DNA of 64,000 nt from Flavobacteriaceae bacterium GF1 (lineage in GTDB: Bacteria > Bacteroidota > Bacteroidia > Flavobacteriales > Flavobacteriaceae). The notes under the pieces are model-generated. The model was not told the origin of the DNA, did no database searches, and saw only the letters and a list, made by a program, of their open reading frames with translations. Positions 1-8,577 of this stretch are shown piece after piece; the first letter of the stretch is position 1, and every line of letters begins with the position of its first letter. Position numbers and translations under genes: made by a program. The stretch covers positions 1 to 64,000 of the forward strand of contig WNKP01000013.1 of NCBI GenBank assembly GCA_009797885.1, in the 5' to 3' direction.

Positions 1-18
1 TCCCAATAATCATTGGGA
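1..18. repeat. REP-like palindrome at window edge
   Basis: TCCCAAT and ATTGGGA form a 7-bp stem around a 4-nt loop. Short palindromes of the form TCCCNAT...ATNGGGA are common between genes in Flavobacteriia. A copy with the same arms sits at 14778-14798. The sequence to the left is outside the window, so the element may be longer. Confidence 0.4.
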
Positions 19-122
19 CGGAGGGTTTGATCATTCATTTCAATCACTATTCACTTAAAGAGGATTTATCCCTTTCCCTACCAAAAAAGCAGCTATTCCA
101 TAAATTGTGTATTTTCCCAAAA

Positions 123-491
123 ATGAAAAGAATTCACAATAGAAAAGCGCTTCAAAACTTCCGAAAGCAACTCCGGAAAAACTTAACTCCGGCAGAGGCC
201 TTTCTATGGAAATACTTAAAAGCAAAACAGCTAAAAGGTAGACGCTTTCAAAAACAACATGGTATTGGTCCTTATATCGTAGATTTTTATTGTGCTTCTG
301 AAAAACTAATCATCGAATTGGATGGAGAAGTACACTTAAACCCAACCGCAGAAGAAAACGACTTAATACGGCAAGAGTATTTGGAAAACTTGGGCTATAC
401 CGTAGTTCGTTTTGAGAACAAAATGGTTTTTGAGCATTTGTCTTCAGTTTTAGAGGAGATAAAGAGTCATTTTAACCAATCTGAACAATAG
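123..491 (+). CDS. DUF559 (Vsr/endonuclease-like fold) protein
   Basis: This is a 122-residue protein of the DUF559 family, which has a fold related to very-short-patch-repair and restriction endonucleases. Visible signatures are the N-terminal helix with NFRKQLRKNLTPAEAFLW (12-29), the strand YIVDFYC (51-57, Asp54) and the strand LIIELDGEVH (62-71, Glu65 and His71), which are the likely metal and catalytic positions. The first ATG of the open frame is at 27, but ATG at 123 gives the usual family length and the usual MKR...NR start. The cellular role of DUF559 proteins is not established. A hairpin follows the stop directly (511-529), and another palindrome lies at the window edge upstream. 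DNA cleavage activity is an inference. Confidence 0.8.
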   Translation: MKRIHNRKALQNFRKQLRKNLTPAEAFLWKYLKAKQLKGRRFQKQHGIGPYIVDFYCASEKLIIELDGEVHLNPTAEENDLIRQEYLENLGYTVVRFENKMVFEHLSSVLEEIKSHFNQSEQ

Positions 492-510
492 AAATAGTTT
501 CAACCTACCT

Positions 511-529
511 GATTCGGCCTTGCCGAATC
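511..529. repeat. 8-bp-stem palindrome after the DUF559 gene
   Basis: GATTCGGC and GCCGAATC form a perfect 8-bp stem with loop CTT, 20 nt after the DUF559 stop. No T-run follows on either strand, so it does not look like an intrinsic terminator. It more closely resembles the interspersed palindromes of Bacteroidota intergenic DNA. Confidence 0.5.
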
Positions 530-604
530 ACCCCTCTCCACCAGAGCAGTTATGACATTATTTAAGTTGGTCGATGGATTTAGTCCATGAAGAGAGTTTA
601 ACCT

Positions 605-1534
605 TTAGGTTTTCGGCAAAAACACCTCTGCCATCATACATCGAGCCGATCCGCCACCACAGGTTTCTATGGTCTCCAAAGGGCTATGGATGATAGCACA
701 ATGCTTTTCAATGGCTTGGATTTGATCCTCCCTTAAACTATGGTACGCCTGGGAGCTCATCACCATAAAACGTTTTCCATTCTTTCCTATCACCTGAAGC
801 ATATTGCCGGCGAAATGGTGCATTTGGCCTTCCGTTATCGGAATGATTTCCCTCCCATCCATTTTTAGGTGTTCCACCACATTTTTCCGTTCTTTTTTAT
901 CATCAATGGTATCCAAACAAATGACCACAAAGGTCTCTGCCATGGCCATCATTACGTTGGTATGATAAATGGGCAAACGCTCCCCGTTCACGGTTTGATT
1001 GGCCGTAAAAATCACGGGGAAACAGTCAAAATCCTCACAGAACTCTATAAAAAGTGCTTCGTGTGCCCTTTCAGATAATGCGCAATACGCTTTTTGATTC
1101 ACCCGGTCCTTCAGTATACTTCCCGTTCCCTCCAAAAACACACCCTCTTCTTCAGCAGCCGTATAATCAATAACGGTATCTATTCGGAAACCTTCCTTCT
1201 CCAAAATAGCAAAGATATCCTCCCTGCGTTCCTTTCTTCTGTTGGGAGCGAACATGGGATAGATTACCACTGTGCCACTATCATGAAAGGAGACCCAATT
1301 GTTTGGGAAAATGGAGTCTGGTGTATCCGTTTCCAACTGATCGTTTATGGTCACTACCTTCACCCCGTGGTCCCGGAGCACCTTTACAAAAGCATCAAAT
1401 TCCGCCTGTGCCCTTGTATTGATTTCGGAATTCTTTGAACCTAAATCTTCCTGGAAATAGTTATTTACGGCAGTTTGTTCGTTCATTCGAAAAGCCACTG
1501 GCCTAATCATTAGTATGGTATTGGTAATCTGCAT
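605..1534 (-). CDS. ctlX: CtlX-type citrulline/arginine-related hydrolase (guanidino-group-modifying superfamily)
   Basis: This 309-residue cytosolic enzyme belongs to the arginine deiminase/amidinotransferase superfamily. It most closely resembles the group named citrulline utilization hydrolase CtlX. Motifs visible: PNNWVSFH at 77-84 (substrate loop), EGTGSI at 135-140, the catalytic His191 in YHTNVMMAM, and the catalytic Cys299 in GGGSARCMM near the C-terminus, the classical nucleophile position. The exact substrate cannot be read from sequence. A second member of the superfamily lies 6 kb away on the same strand (7577-8497), and a sugar operon sits between the two. Confidence 0.8.
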   Translation of the reverse strand: MQITNTILMIRPVAFRMNEQTAVNNYFQEDLGSKNSEINTRAQAEFDAFVKVLRDHGVKVVTINDQLETDTPDSIFPNNWVSFHDSGTVVIYPMFAPNRRKERREDIFAILEKEGFRIDTVIDYTAAEEEGVFLEGTGSILKDRVNQKAYCALSERAHEALFIEFCEDFDCFPVIFTANQTVNGERLPIYHTNVMMAMAETFVVICLDTIDDKKERKNVVEHLKMDGREIIPITEGQMHHFAGNMLQVIGKNGKRFMVMSSQAYHSLREDQIQAIEKHCAIIHSPLETIETCGGGSARCMMAEVFLPKT

Positions 1535-1670
1535 TTTAAGTTACTATCAGCTTATTGAAATTTGAAGTATATCCTAAACGGATGTGCAAATATGGATTTT
1601 ATTTTCCCAAGAATTGGTATCCCTATAGAATTTAGTTCCAAGTCCGCCTGGAACCCTGTCACCATTTCTT

Positions 1671-3500
1671 TTATTTGCCCTCAAAATCCACCTCGCGTTC
1701 AAACGGATTCAAAAGCTTATCAATTAAAATACTGATTGTACGCCTGTCCAAGGGATCTGTTTCGGAAAAAGGTGCGGGAACGGCTCCAGCAGTCCATAAT
1801 TCCTTTAAATTGTCCAGGGTTATTTCTTTGGTAAGCGAATTCATGATGTCCACGATATACTTGGGCGATACCCATGCTCCAGAAGCAGGCAGGTCCCTTA
1901 GTTTGGGGTAAGCGCCTAGTAAACCAGACTTTAATTCAAATTCCGAAACCATCCTTTCCGGATAAAACCAGGTTTCATTGGCCCATTTATAGGGTACCCC
2001 ATAGCCTTTGAGTACTCCGGAGGCCCCTATTCTTTGAATCGATTCAAACGCTCTATCCGTTGGGGGAACATCTATAAATGGCATGAGATAGGCTTTGCTG
2101 TTCAGTAAGGCCTGTTGGACTTTTCTAATGGATATCTTGGTGGTTGACACCTTATCCAAAACGGCCAAGGCCGCTATGGCCCCTGATGCCTGTCCTATAC
2201 CCAATACCACTGGTTGTAACCGCGTAGTGCCATTTACAATATTGGAAACACTGATGTTCTTATCCGCCACCAGAAAGTTTTCCATCCCTTTTGGAATTAA
2301 GCACCCCATGGGAATATTATAACTGGGCACTTTGATGTTTATGAATTCAATTTTGGGGGCATTTGGGTTCTTATCATGGTGATGGTCTATAGGATAGTCC
2401 CCTACGGCAATCCCCGTTTTATACAGTTCAAAATCATAGGGCCTTTCCAAATGATCGGCAACCAAAAACACCTCTCCCTTTACCCTTCTACCTTCCCTAT
2501 GATAGGGAATCATGGGATATCCGTCCTTGGTGGGAAATTCCTTCTCCAGCCTTAGGTGGGTGAAACCCAATTCGTTTTGGATATAATGGACAAATCCCTG
2601 GGTGAAGCGCTTTGCCCTTTCGATTGCCTCTTTTTTTTCGGTCTCTGAAAGTTGGGGCCAATCCACAAAATAATCGTTACCGCAATTGGGCCAATTGATC
2701 ATATACTTATTGTTGGGAAGCTTACCATAATTCAGCATTTGTTCACAATCGGACACGCCACCGAACATCTCCCCTTTTTCCCTATGGCAGGCACAGGCAT
2801 ATGCTTTGGGATTATAATCCTTGGGCCTGTCCACCAATCCTTTGGTGTGTGTTTTCTGCCCTACATCCTTTAGAATGGCCACATAGGTCAAATCCTGCAC
2901 TATGGCATTCCCAATCCCGGGAGCTTGCGCTTCCCCAGTCTCCTTTTTGGAATCCATCCCAAGGCGGTACTCCGCACCTACCAAAGGCAATAGTTCACCG
3001 GTTTCGGTAGCATCAATAAGCACGATAGCTTTGGTGAACAGTTCCTTCCCCTTTGACCTATACTTCACCTTCCACTTTTCCTGCTCCCTTTCGACTTTTC
3101 CATACCGGGCATTAAAAACAACATCCAAATTGGGGATAGTGGCCATTTTGGTAAGAATGGCATTGCCAACGGAAGGTTCAAAAAGGGTATGACTGACCCA
3201 ACCCGTAGCCACCTCCTGTGGCCCCCCATAATATTCATATAGTTTTTGACGAAATTCTCCCCAAATACCGGATGGCAGTCTATGGTTGCCGTCAATGGCC
3301 GATACGCCCGCGGAAGTCAACATACCGCCCAACCATTCGGTCTTTTCCAGGATTTGCACACTTGCTCCCATACGAGCAGCTTGAATAGCTGCCGAAGTTC
3401 CTCCGGCACCACCTCCAATAATAAGGATATCCACTTCTTTTTGGGAATGCCCAAGCATAAAAAAAGAAAAGGAAATGGTCAGGAATAGTATTCTCATCAT
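1671..3500 (-). CDS. Secreted FAD-dependent oxidoreductase (FAD_oxidored family)
   Basis: 609 residues from the chosen start. A signal peptide (about residues 1-19, MMRILFLTISFSFFMLGHS) is followed by a Rossmann dinucleotide site, DILIIGGGAGG, at about 24-34. The central part has the conserved DATETGE...LP and HHHDKNP features of the PF12831 group, often found in polysaccharide or amino-sugar loci. The C-terminal ~100 residues have a short repeat-like segment and may form a separate domain. A start at 3587 would overlap the upstream epimerase gene by 67 bp and put the signal peptide inside the protein, so ATG-ATG at 3500/3497 is preferred. It is the last gene of the symporter-DUF4434-epimerase operon. 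The substrate is unknown. Confidence 0.8.
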   Translation of the reverse strand: MMRILFLTISFSFFMLGHSQKEVDILIIGGGAGGTSAAIQAARMGASVQILEKTEWLGGMLTSAGVSAIDGNHRLPSGIWGEFRQKLYEYYGGPQEVATGWVSHTLFEPSVGNAILTKMATIPNLDVVFNARYGKVEREQEKWKVKYRSKGKELFTKAIVLIDATETGELLPLVGAEYRLGMDSKKETGEAQAPGIGNAIVQDLTYVAILKDVGQKTHTKGLVDRPKDYNPKAYACACHREKGEMFGGVSDCEQMLNYGKLPNNKYMINWPNCGNDYFVDWPQLSETEKKEAIERAKRFTQGFVHYIQNELGFTHLRLEKEFPTKDGYPMIPYHREGRRVKGEVFLVADHLERPYDFELYKTGIAVGDYPIDHHHDKNPNAPKIEFINIKVPSYNIPMGCLIPKGMENFLVADKNISVSNIVNGTTRLQPVVLGIGQASGAIAALAVLDKVSTTKISIRKVQQALLNSKAYLMPFIDVPPTDRAFESIQRIGASGVLKGYGVPYKWANETWFYPERMVSEFELKSGLLGAYPKLRDLPASGAWVSPKYIVDIMNSLTKEITLDNLKELWTAGAVPAPFSETDPLDRRTISILIDKLLNPFEREVDFEGK

Positions 3501-3520
3501 CGTATCATATTTGGTATCCT

Positions 3521-4678
3521 TCAAATGGTATCCAGCGTTCTTGAAATTTCCAAGAGTGCCCGTGGCACATGAAAACACCCCTTCCATTTGCCCCCTTTTA
3601 AATGAAGCAACAGTTCTCCCCTTCTATCCAGATAGCCGTACCATTCCCCTCCATTTTTGGGGTCCCTAAAGTGGTTCCACGTATATTCATGTACTTTTTC
3701 AAACCAGGTTTTGGCCTTTGGACTGCGATTAAAGGCGTAGGTTTTTGCCAGGGCCACCAGGGTTTCCAAATGTACCCACCACAATTTCCGGTCCCATTCC
3801 AATTGTTCCGTCGGTTTACCTTTGGCATCCAAGAAGTAAAAAATGCCACCATATTTCTCGTCCCATCCCTTTTCCAGTTGTTGATACATAATTTGTTCGG
3901 CCTTTTCCACTAAAACCAAATCATTGTTCCGTAATCCAATATTCATAATGAACCACATGGCTTCAATGGCATGTCCGGGATTTAGAAGCCTTCCTTCAAA
4001 ACTATCCACAAATTCCCCACCTTCAGAAATGTTTTCCAATACCAAACCCCTTTGGGAATCATAAAACTTAGTGATGATGAGTGTGGCAATGTCCGCTGTT
4101 ATCTTTGATACCTCTTCCTTCCCTAGAATGGGCTCCAATTCCATGGAAAGATTGCTGAGGATCATGGGCAGTGCAAAGTTTTGTAGATTTCGTGTTCCTG
4201 GGTATTTCTTATTGTAACCTCCTTTGGGATTATCCTGGCGCTTAAGGATATTCCAAAATGTGTCTTTAGCAATTTCTGCATAACGCTGTTCACCGGAAAT
4301 CCCATAATACGCCCCAAAAGCCATCGCAGCAAAACAATCGGAAAAAATGTTATAGGGCTGCACCAATGGATTTCCCCTTTGATCTAGGGAAAAATACCAA
4401 TCCCCATTTTTATCCCTACCATAGTTTTCGAGAAAATCAATGCCATGCCTGGCCATTTCCTTCCAATTGGGATTTGCTTCCAACGAATTGTAGAATGTTG
4501 AAAACATCCACGCTTGTCTGGCCTGCAACCAAACAAATTTGTCCGTGTCATACACATTCCCCTCTAAATCAAGACAGGTAAAATAGCCGCCATAAGCATC
4601 ATCCTTGGAATGGCTTTCCCAAAATGGGATCACTTCCTTGGACAGTTCCTCCCTGTAGATGTCAACGTACTTTTTCAA
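3521..4678 (-). CDS. N-acylglucosamine 2-epimerase-like protein (AGE/RnBP family)
   Basis: 385 residues, the normal length for the (alpha/alpha)6-barrel AGE family, which interconverts N-acetylmannosamine and N-acetylglucosamine or epimerises related sugars. Active-site features are present: Arg54 in FVWLQARQAW, His236 in LNPGHAIEAMWF, and His370 in GCFHVPRALLEI. The FHVPR motif is typical of N-acylglucosamine epimerases rather than cellobiose epimerases. It is cytosolic, as no signal peptide is seen. It is followed after 20 nt by the FAD oxidoreductase and preceded by the DUF4434 gene. Its presence suggests amino-sugar use, but no N-acetylneuraminate lyase or kinase is found in this window. 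Confidence 0.8.
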   Translation of the reverse strand: MKKYVDIYREELSKEVIPFWESHSKDDAYGGYFTCLDLEGNVYDTDKFVWLQARQAWMFSTFYNSLEANPNWKEMARHGIDFLENYGRDKNGDWYFSLDQRGNPLVQPYNIFSDCFAAMAFGAYYGISGEQRYAEIAKDTFWNILKRQDNPKGGYNKKYPGTRNLQNFALPMILSNLSMELEPILGKEEVSKITADIATLIITKFYDSQRGLVLENISEGGEFVDSFEGRLLNPGHAIEAMWFIMNIGLRNNDLVLVEKAEQIMYQQLEKGWDEKYGGIFYFLDAKGKPTEQLEWDRKLWWVHLETLVALAKTYAFNRSPKAKTWFEKVHEYTWNHFRDPKNGGEWYGYLDRRGELLLHLKGGKWKGCFHVPRALLEISRTLDTI

Positions 4679-4694
4679 ACGATTTAGGATTTGG

Positions 4695-5648
4695 TCATGA
4701 TGTTAGCTGTTCTCCAAAATGCTCCAGGTACCTATTGTACAAATGGCCTGCTTGACGATAGGAAGACTGGGGACTCATAAAATGGGAGAATTCAAATGTT
4801 ATGGCCTTTGTACATCCAGCCCTTTTGGCCGCCCCCAGTTTTAATAATAGTTTTTCAAACTTTATGGGTAAAAACTTTATGGGCATGTCCCGATCAAATG
4901 ACTCGGTATTGGTCCATGACTGCATACCATAGGTATCTGCCAGTTTTTTGTTGATCTTCAAATAGTCCTCCAGTTCATCATAAGCTACATGGCCATCTTG
5001 AAAAGCCACAATATCTATGGCACCCTGTACGCCATCAAAAATCTCGTTCCATTCCGCTTGGTGTTCTTTAAGGGATACCACTTCTTCCTTGGAAATGGAA
5101 CTATCTGCCGCCATCACTGCTTTTTTACCATCAATCCAGGGCGAGATAAAAACGGGCAAACCCTGACTTACCGCTTTGCACTGCTTCCCCAATGTAGCAA
5201 TGGTCTCAATGGCCCCTTTTGTCCTTCTGCTTAGCTCAAGACTTAAATACCATCCTTTAAAGCTCTTGAAATGCCCATATTGGGCATAAGCCTCTTCAAT
5301 AACCTTAAGGTTAACATCAAGTTCCTTCGTCATATTACCGGTCGCCCAATAGGCTCCACTATCATAGGTTCCAAAATAAAACTGCATCCCATAAAGTTCC
5401 GACAATTCCAGAAATTGTTTGACCAGGTCAACCCTTGGCATAAAACAATCCTTTTTCTGAACCAGGTATTTAGAAGGGTACGTTAAAAACTTTTGATAGC
5501 CACATCGAATAAGAACTACGGTATCAATGCCCATTTTTTTCATGAGCTTAAAATCGTTTTCCCACTCTTTCCTTCCCCAATTCTGATGCGGAATATCATG
5601 GCTTATTTCGTCCAAAAAAGTTCCACTGATCATTAAACTTCCATCCAT
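4695..5648 (-). CDS. DUF4434 family TIM-barrel protein
   Basis: 317 residues that fit the DUF4434 family, predicted to be a glycoside-hydrolase-like TIM barrel. Recognisable parts are the start ISGTFLDEISHDIPHQNWG, the strand GIDTVVLIRCGYQKF, the segment GWYLSLELSR with an acidic residue at the end of a strand, and PVFISPWIDG. No signal peptide is seen, so it may act in the cytoplasm on imported sugar. The start lies 4 nt after the symporter stop, and the epimerase gene follows after 16 nt, so the three are co-transcribed. Substrate and catalytic residues are not known to me. Confidence 0.7.
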   Translation of the reverse strand: MDGSLMISGTFLDEISHDIPHQNWGRKEWENDFKLMKKMGIDTVVLIRCGYQKFLTYPSKYLVQKKDCFMPRVDLVKQFLELSELYGMQFYFGTYDSGAYWATGNMTKELDVNLKVIEEAYAQYGHFKSFKGWYLSLELSRRTKGAIETIATLGKQCKAVSQGLPVFISPWIDGKKAVMAADSSISKEEVVSLKEHQAEWNEIFDGVQGAIDIVAFQDGHVAYDELEDYLKINKKLADTYGMQSWTNTESFDRDMPIKFLPIKFEKLLLKLGAAKRAGCTKAITFEFSHFMSPQSSYRQAGHLYNRYLEHFGEQLTS

Positions 5649-5652
5649 AACA

Positions 5653-7479
5653 CTAAACGTTCTTTAGATTATCCCACCACAACCTTTTTAATAGATAACT
5701 GGTCAGAATTAAAACTGCGGACCATACCACCATCTGGGTGTTCTCCCTAAGCATAAAATAAATGGGAATGACCACCTGGGCCATTTGCCAGACGATACCG
5801 ATACCTATATTGGATGCATCGCGTCCCATGTCTTTATTGGGCACAAAGGAGGGGTCCTCCGCCATGACTTCCTTTTTGATAGGTCCCCAAAAGCCCCAAG
5901 GTCGGGTTTGTTTGTAAAACGTTTTTACCGCTTCACGATTTGGAAGTGGCTCCAGATAGGTTCCCACTATGCATCCCAAAAAGGAAAACAGGAATATGAT
6001 AGGGAAAACAAATATGTCCACATACTCGGAAAAGAAAAAGAGTTTTATGGTGGAAGCCACCAAACCAAATAGCATTCCCCAAAAATATCCATTGCCGGTA
6101 AACCTCCACCATACCCACTTCAATACATTGGCCGCCACATACCCTCCATACAAGGCAGAACTCAACCATAAAATCAGCTCATTGAGGGAACCTGCGTTGA
6201 GGCCAAAAACTATTCCAATAACAACGATTCCCAAAGATGAAATGACACTTAACCTTACCAATCGTTTATCCTGGGCCTTGGGATTAATATACTTTTTGTA
6301 GATATCATTGACGATGTAGGCAGGAGCGGCATTGACAAAGGCTGCAAAGGTTCCCATAAAAGCGGCCAAAAATCCGGCAAGCATCAGTCCTTTAAGTCCC
6401 ACGGGCAAGAATTTGTTGATGGCCAGGGGCAGAATCTGCTCAAAATCAATATTTGCTCCCATGGCCATAAGTTCCGGGCCCAGATATGCCAAGGAAAGTA
6501 CGGTAAAACCGACAATCATAAAATATCTGGGAATATAGAGTACACAAATGGTCAAAAAACTCATCTTTGCCGCCTCAGCGGGGTTCTTGGTCGCAAGGAT
6601 CCGTTGCATATCATAGCTTGGTACAGGACCGGCGGTAGATGCCAAAATCCCTTTCAACACCATTAGGACAAACAATAGCCCAAATAAATCAAAACCATCT
6701 TTAGCTATTTTTCCATTGACTTGGGGGAAGGTCGTTTCACTCCAATCAAGATCAAGTTTCCAAGAAAATATAAGTTCCTTCCACCCCTCTGGGACCACAG
6801 CGTCTATTTGCTCGGCACTGGTCATGTTATAGGCAATGATCCCTACACCAACACACGCTATGGTCATGATCACAAATTGCATTACTTCCGTAGCTACCAC
6901 GCTATGCATACCTCCCTTGACCGTATAGAGGGAAGTGAGCCCACAAACCAAAAGTGCGTAGCTTTTGGCCGATGAGACCTGGTATCCCAAAAAATCAAAT
7001 GTCAAATCCCATGGGAGAATGGAAGTACAATACTTCCCGATCCCTTCAAAAAAGTAGGCAATGAAGCCCAACACACTGATTACGGCAAATATCACAATGA
7101 TGATATGGGACAATTTGGCACCTTTGCCGTCACCAAACCGAAATGTAATCCACTCTGCTCCCGTCATTACATTGGACCTCCGCATCCATATGGCCAAATA
7201 AACGAAGATAAAGACCTGGTTCCATACGGGCCATAGCCAAGGCAACCATGCACTTTTAAGGCCATAGACAAATAGAATGCCCACCGTCCACATGGTTCCG
7301 GAAATATCGAACATCCCGGAAGCATTGCTAAGCCCCAAGTAGTACCACGGCAATTTATTGCCCCCTAAAAAATAGGATTCCAGATTTTTTGATGACCTTT
7401 TCGAAAGATAAAACCCGAGGGCCAACACCCCTACAATATAGACCAGTACTATGGAAATATCCCAATAGGAAAGCTTCAT
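5653..7479 (-). CDS. Sodium:solute symporter (SSS family)
   Basis: 608 residues with about 14 hydrophobic segments across the full length. The N-terminal SKRSSKNLESYFLGGNKLPW and GLSNASGMFDISGTMW region is the sodium-binding start of the SSS fold (PF00474). It imports a solute, probably a sugar or amino sugar, with sodium. It is the first gene of a four-gene operon with the DUF4434 protein, the epimerase and the FAD oxidoreductase, so its substrate is likely the one they process. SSS transporters of this kind carry sialic acid, galactose or other sugars, and sequence alone does not decide. A probable promoter lies directly upstream at 7500-7532. Confidence 0.85.
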   Translation of the reverse strand: MKLSYWDISIVLVYIVGVLALGFYLSKRSSKNLESYFLGGNKLPWYYLGLSNASGMFDISGTMWTVGILFVYGLKSAWLPWLWPVWNQVFIFVYLAIWMRRSNVMTGAEWITFRFGDGKGAKLSHIIIVIFAVISVLGFIAYFFEGIGKYCTSILPWDLTFDFLGYQVSSAKSYALLVCGLTSLYTVKGGMHSVVATEVMQFVIMTIACVGVGIIAYNMTSAEQIDAVVPEGWKELIFSWKLDLDWSETTFPQVNGKIAKDGFDLFGLLFVLMVLKGILASTAGPVPSYDMQRILATKNPAEAAKMSFLTICVLYIPRYFMIVGFTVLSLAYLGPELMAMGANIDFEQILPLAINKFLPVGLKGLMLAGFLAAFMGTFAAFVNAAPAYIVNDIYKKYINPKAQDKRLVRLSVISSLGIVVIGIVFGLNAGSLNELILWLSSALYGGYVAANVLKWVWWRFTGNGYFWGMLFGLVASTIKLFFFSEYVDIFVFPIIFLFSFLGCIVGTYLEPLPNREAVKTFYKQTRPWGFWGPIKKEVMAEDPSFVPNKDMGRDASNIGIGIVWQMAQVVIPIYFMLRENTQMVVWSAVLILTSYLLKRLWWDNLKNV

Positions 7480-7499
7480 AAAGTTTTTACATCACATCC

Positions 7500-7532
7500 C
7501 AAATATCGAAAAGTACGTACAGAGTACACAAT
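7500..7532 (-). promoter_or_regulatory. Possible promoter of the symporter operon
   Basis: On the minus strand, ATTG is followed after 21 bp by GATATTTG (7500-7507), one mismatch from each half of the Bacteroidota consensus TTTG-N19-TAnnTTTG. It ends 20 nt upstream of the symporter ATG. Confidence 0.3.
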
Positions 7533-7576
7533 AGTCTTGATAAAATAAAATATAAAAGATGATATATCCCTCGTAA

Positions 7577-8497
7577 CTACATTATTCCCCGTACCAAAGG
7601 CAACGTACTACAACGCAAGAGTCCTCCTTGTTTTGAAATCTCTGAATACGGAATCTCCTCTACAGTAAAGCCCTGGTCCCTTAACCAATTATTGAGACGG
7701 GTAAAATTTTGCTCAGAAACCACCACCTCAGGAGAAATGGAGAATACATTACTGAACATGCGGTACATTTCATCCGCGCTTATCTCAAAAACATTTTCTT
7801 TCCCAAAGTAATTTACCAGCCACTGGTATTCCTCTTCGATCAAAAACCCATTTTTGTGAATAATGGCCTTATCCTTACCTACGGGCTGGAAACAACAATC
7901 CAGGTGAAGGGCATTTTCCTTGGGATTTGCAATGGATTTTCGCAATTCGAAGGACTTCACCTTTTTAGTGGGAAACATTTGTTTGATGTAATCCACTCCT
8001 TCCCAATTGGTTCTTGCCGTGATATAGTCAGGATAATCATGCCCGGTGTATGTTCCAATAAAAATATCGTCGTTCCATGGCATTACGTCCCCGCCTTCAA
8101 TATGTACTTCCTCTGGAGGGTATAAAATAGTATCTGGATCAATATATTCCAACACATGTAGAATGGCCTCGAACTCTTCTTCCCTATCCGGAAGGATATT
8201 CGCCTTGATCAGTTTATCCCCAATGACAAAAGCAATATCCCTGGAGAATATTTGGTTACAGTCCTTCAATACCTCCGGACGAAATACTTCTACCCCATAC
8301 TTCTCAAAAACCGCAACAAACGCATCCATTTCCTTAATCATATCTTCCTCTTTGGGATAGGTGCCGGCCAAAATGTGTTCCAGGGATTTGGGATCGTAAG
8401 CATCTTCGGGTTTCGGGACGGGACCACTTCTTTCTGCGGTCCCCAGTACCACTGCTTTTAACCGGGAAGTTTCATCCGCTATATTAAGCTTTAGCAT
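7577..8497 (-). CDS. Dimethylarginine dimethylaminohydrolase/arginine deiminase family protein
   Basis: 306 residues from ATG 8497. It belongs to the guanidino-group-modifying superfamily: FSRDIAFVIG, the HIEGGDVMPW acidic motif, HLDCCFQPVG with the general-base His, and Cys296 in GGLLRCSTLPL close to the C-terminus as nucleophile. It should hydrolyse a guanidine or ureido compound or transfer an amidino group; the substrate is uncertain. The open frame extends to 8557, but that ATG lies inside the gltA terminator hairpin and upstream of a perfect -7 box, so the second Met (MLKLNIADETSRLKAVVLG) is the start. It is probably a single-gene unit. Confidence 0.8.
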   Translation of the reverse strand: MLKLNIADETSRLKAVVLGTAERSGPVPKPEDAYDPKSLEHILAGTYPKEEDMIKEMDAFVAVFEKYGVEVFRPEVLKDCNQIFSRDIAFVIGDKLIKANILPDREEEFEAILHVLEYIDPDTILYPPEEVHIEGGDVMPWNDDIFIGTYTGHDYPDYITARTNWEGVDYIKQMFPTKKVKSFELRKSIANPKENALHLDCCFQPVGKDKAIIHKNGFLIEEEYQWLVNYFGKENVFEISADEMYRMFSNVFSISPEVVVSEQNFTRLNNWLRDQGFTVEEIPYSEISKQGGLLRCSTLPLVRGIM

Positions 8498-8513
8498 GTA
8501 TTGTAGTTTTGCG

Positions 8514-8521
8514 CAAATATA
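8514..8521 (-). promoter_or_regulatory. -7 box for the DDAH-like gene
   Basis: On the minus strand this reads TATATTTG, a perfect TAnnTTTG element 17 nt upstream of the ATG at 8497. It begins immediately after the T-run of the gltA terminator. No good TTTG box is seen at the usual spacing; a TTG about 14 bp upstream is inside the terminator stem. Confidence 0.45.
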
Positions 8522-8555
8522 AAAAAGTCCATTTCCAAGAATGTTGGAAATGGAC
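8521..8555 (-). terminator. Intrinsic terminator of gltA
   Basis: A perfect 12-bp stem (GTCCATTTCCAA with TTGGAAATGGAC, loop of 5 nt, 8527-8555) is followed on the minus strand by TTTTTT. It lies 22 nt after the gltA stop. Confidence 0.85.
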
Positions 8556-8577
8556 AATATTCAAAAAAAGATGGATG

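Noticed and set aside
1671-7479. A complete sialic-acid catabolic operon
   Set aside because: The epimerase and symporter fit, but no lyase, kinase or sialidase is present, so the claim was reduced to an amino-sugar-related operon.
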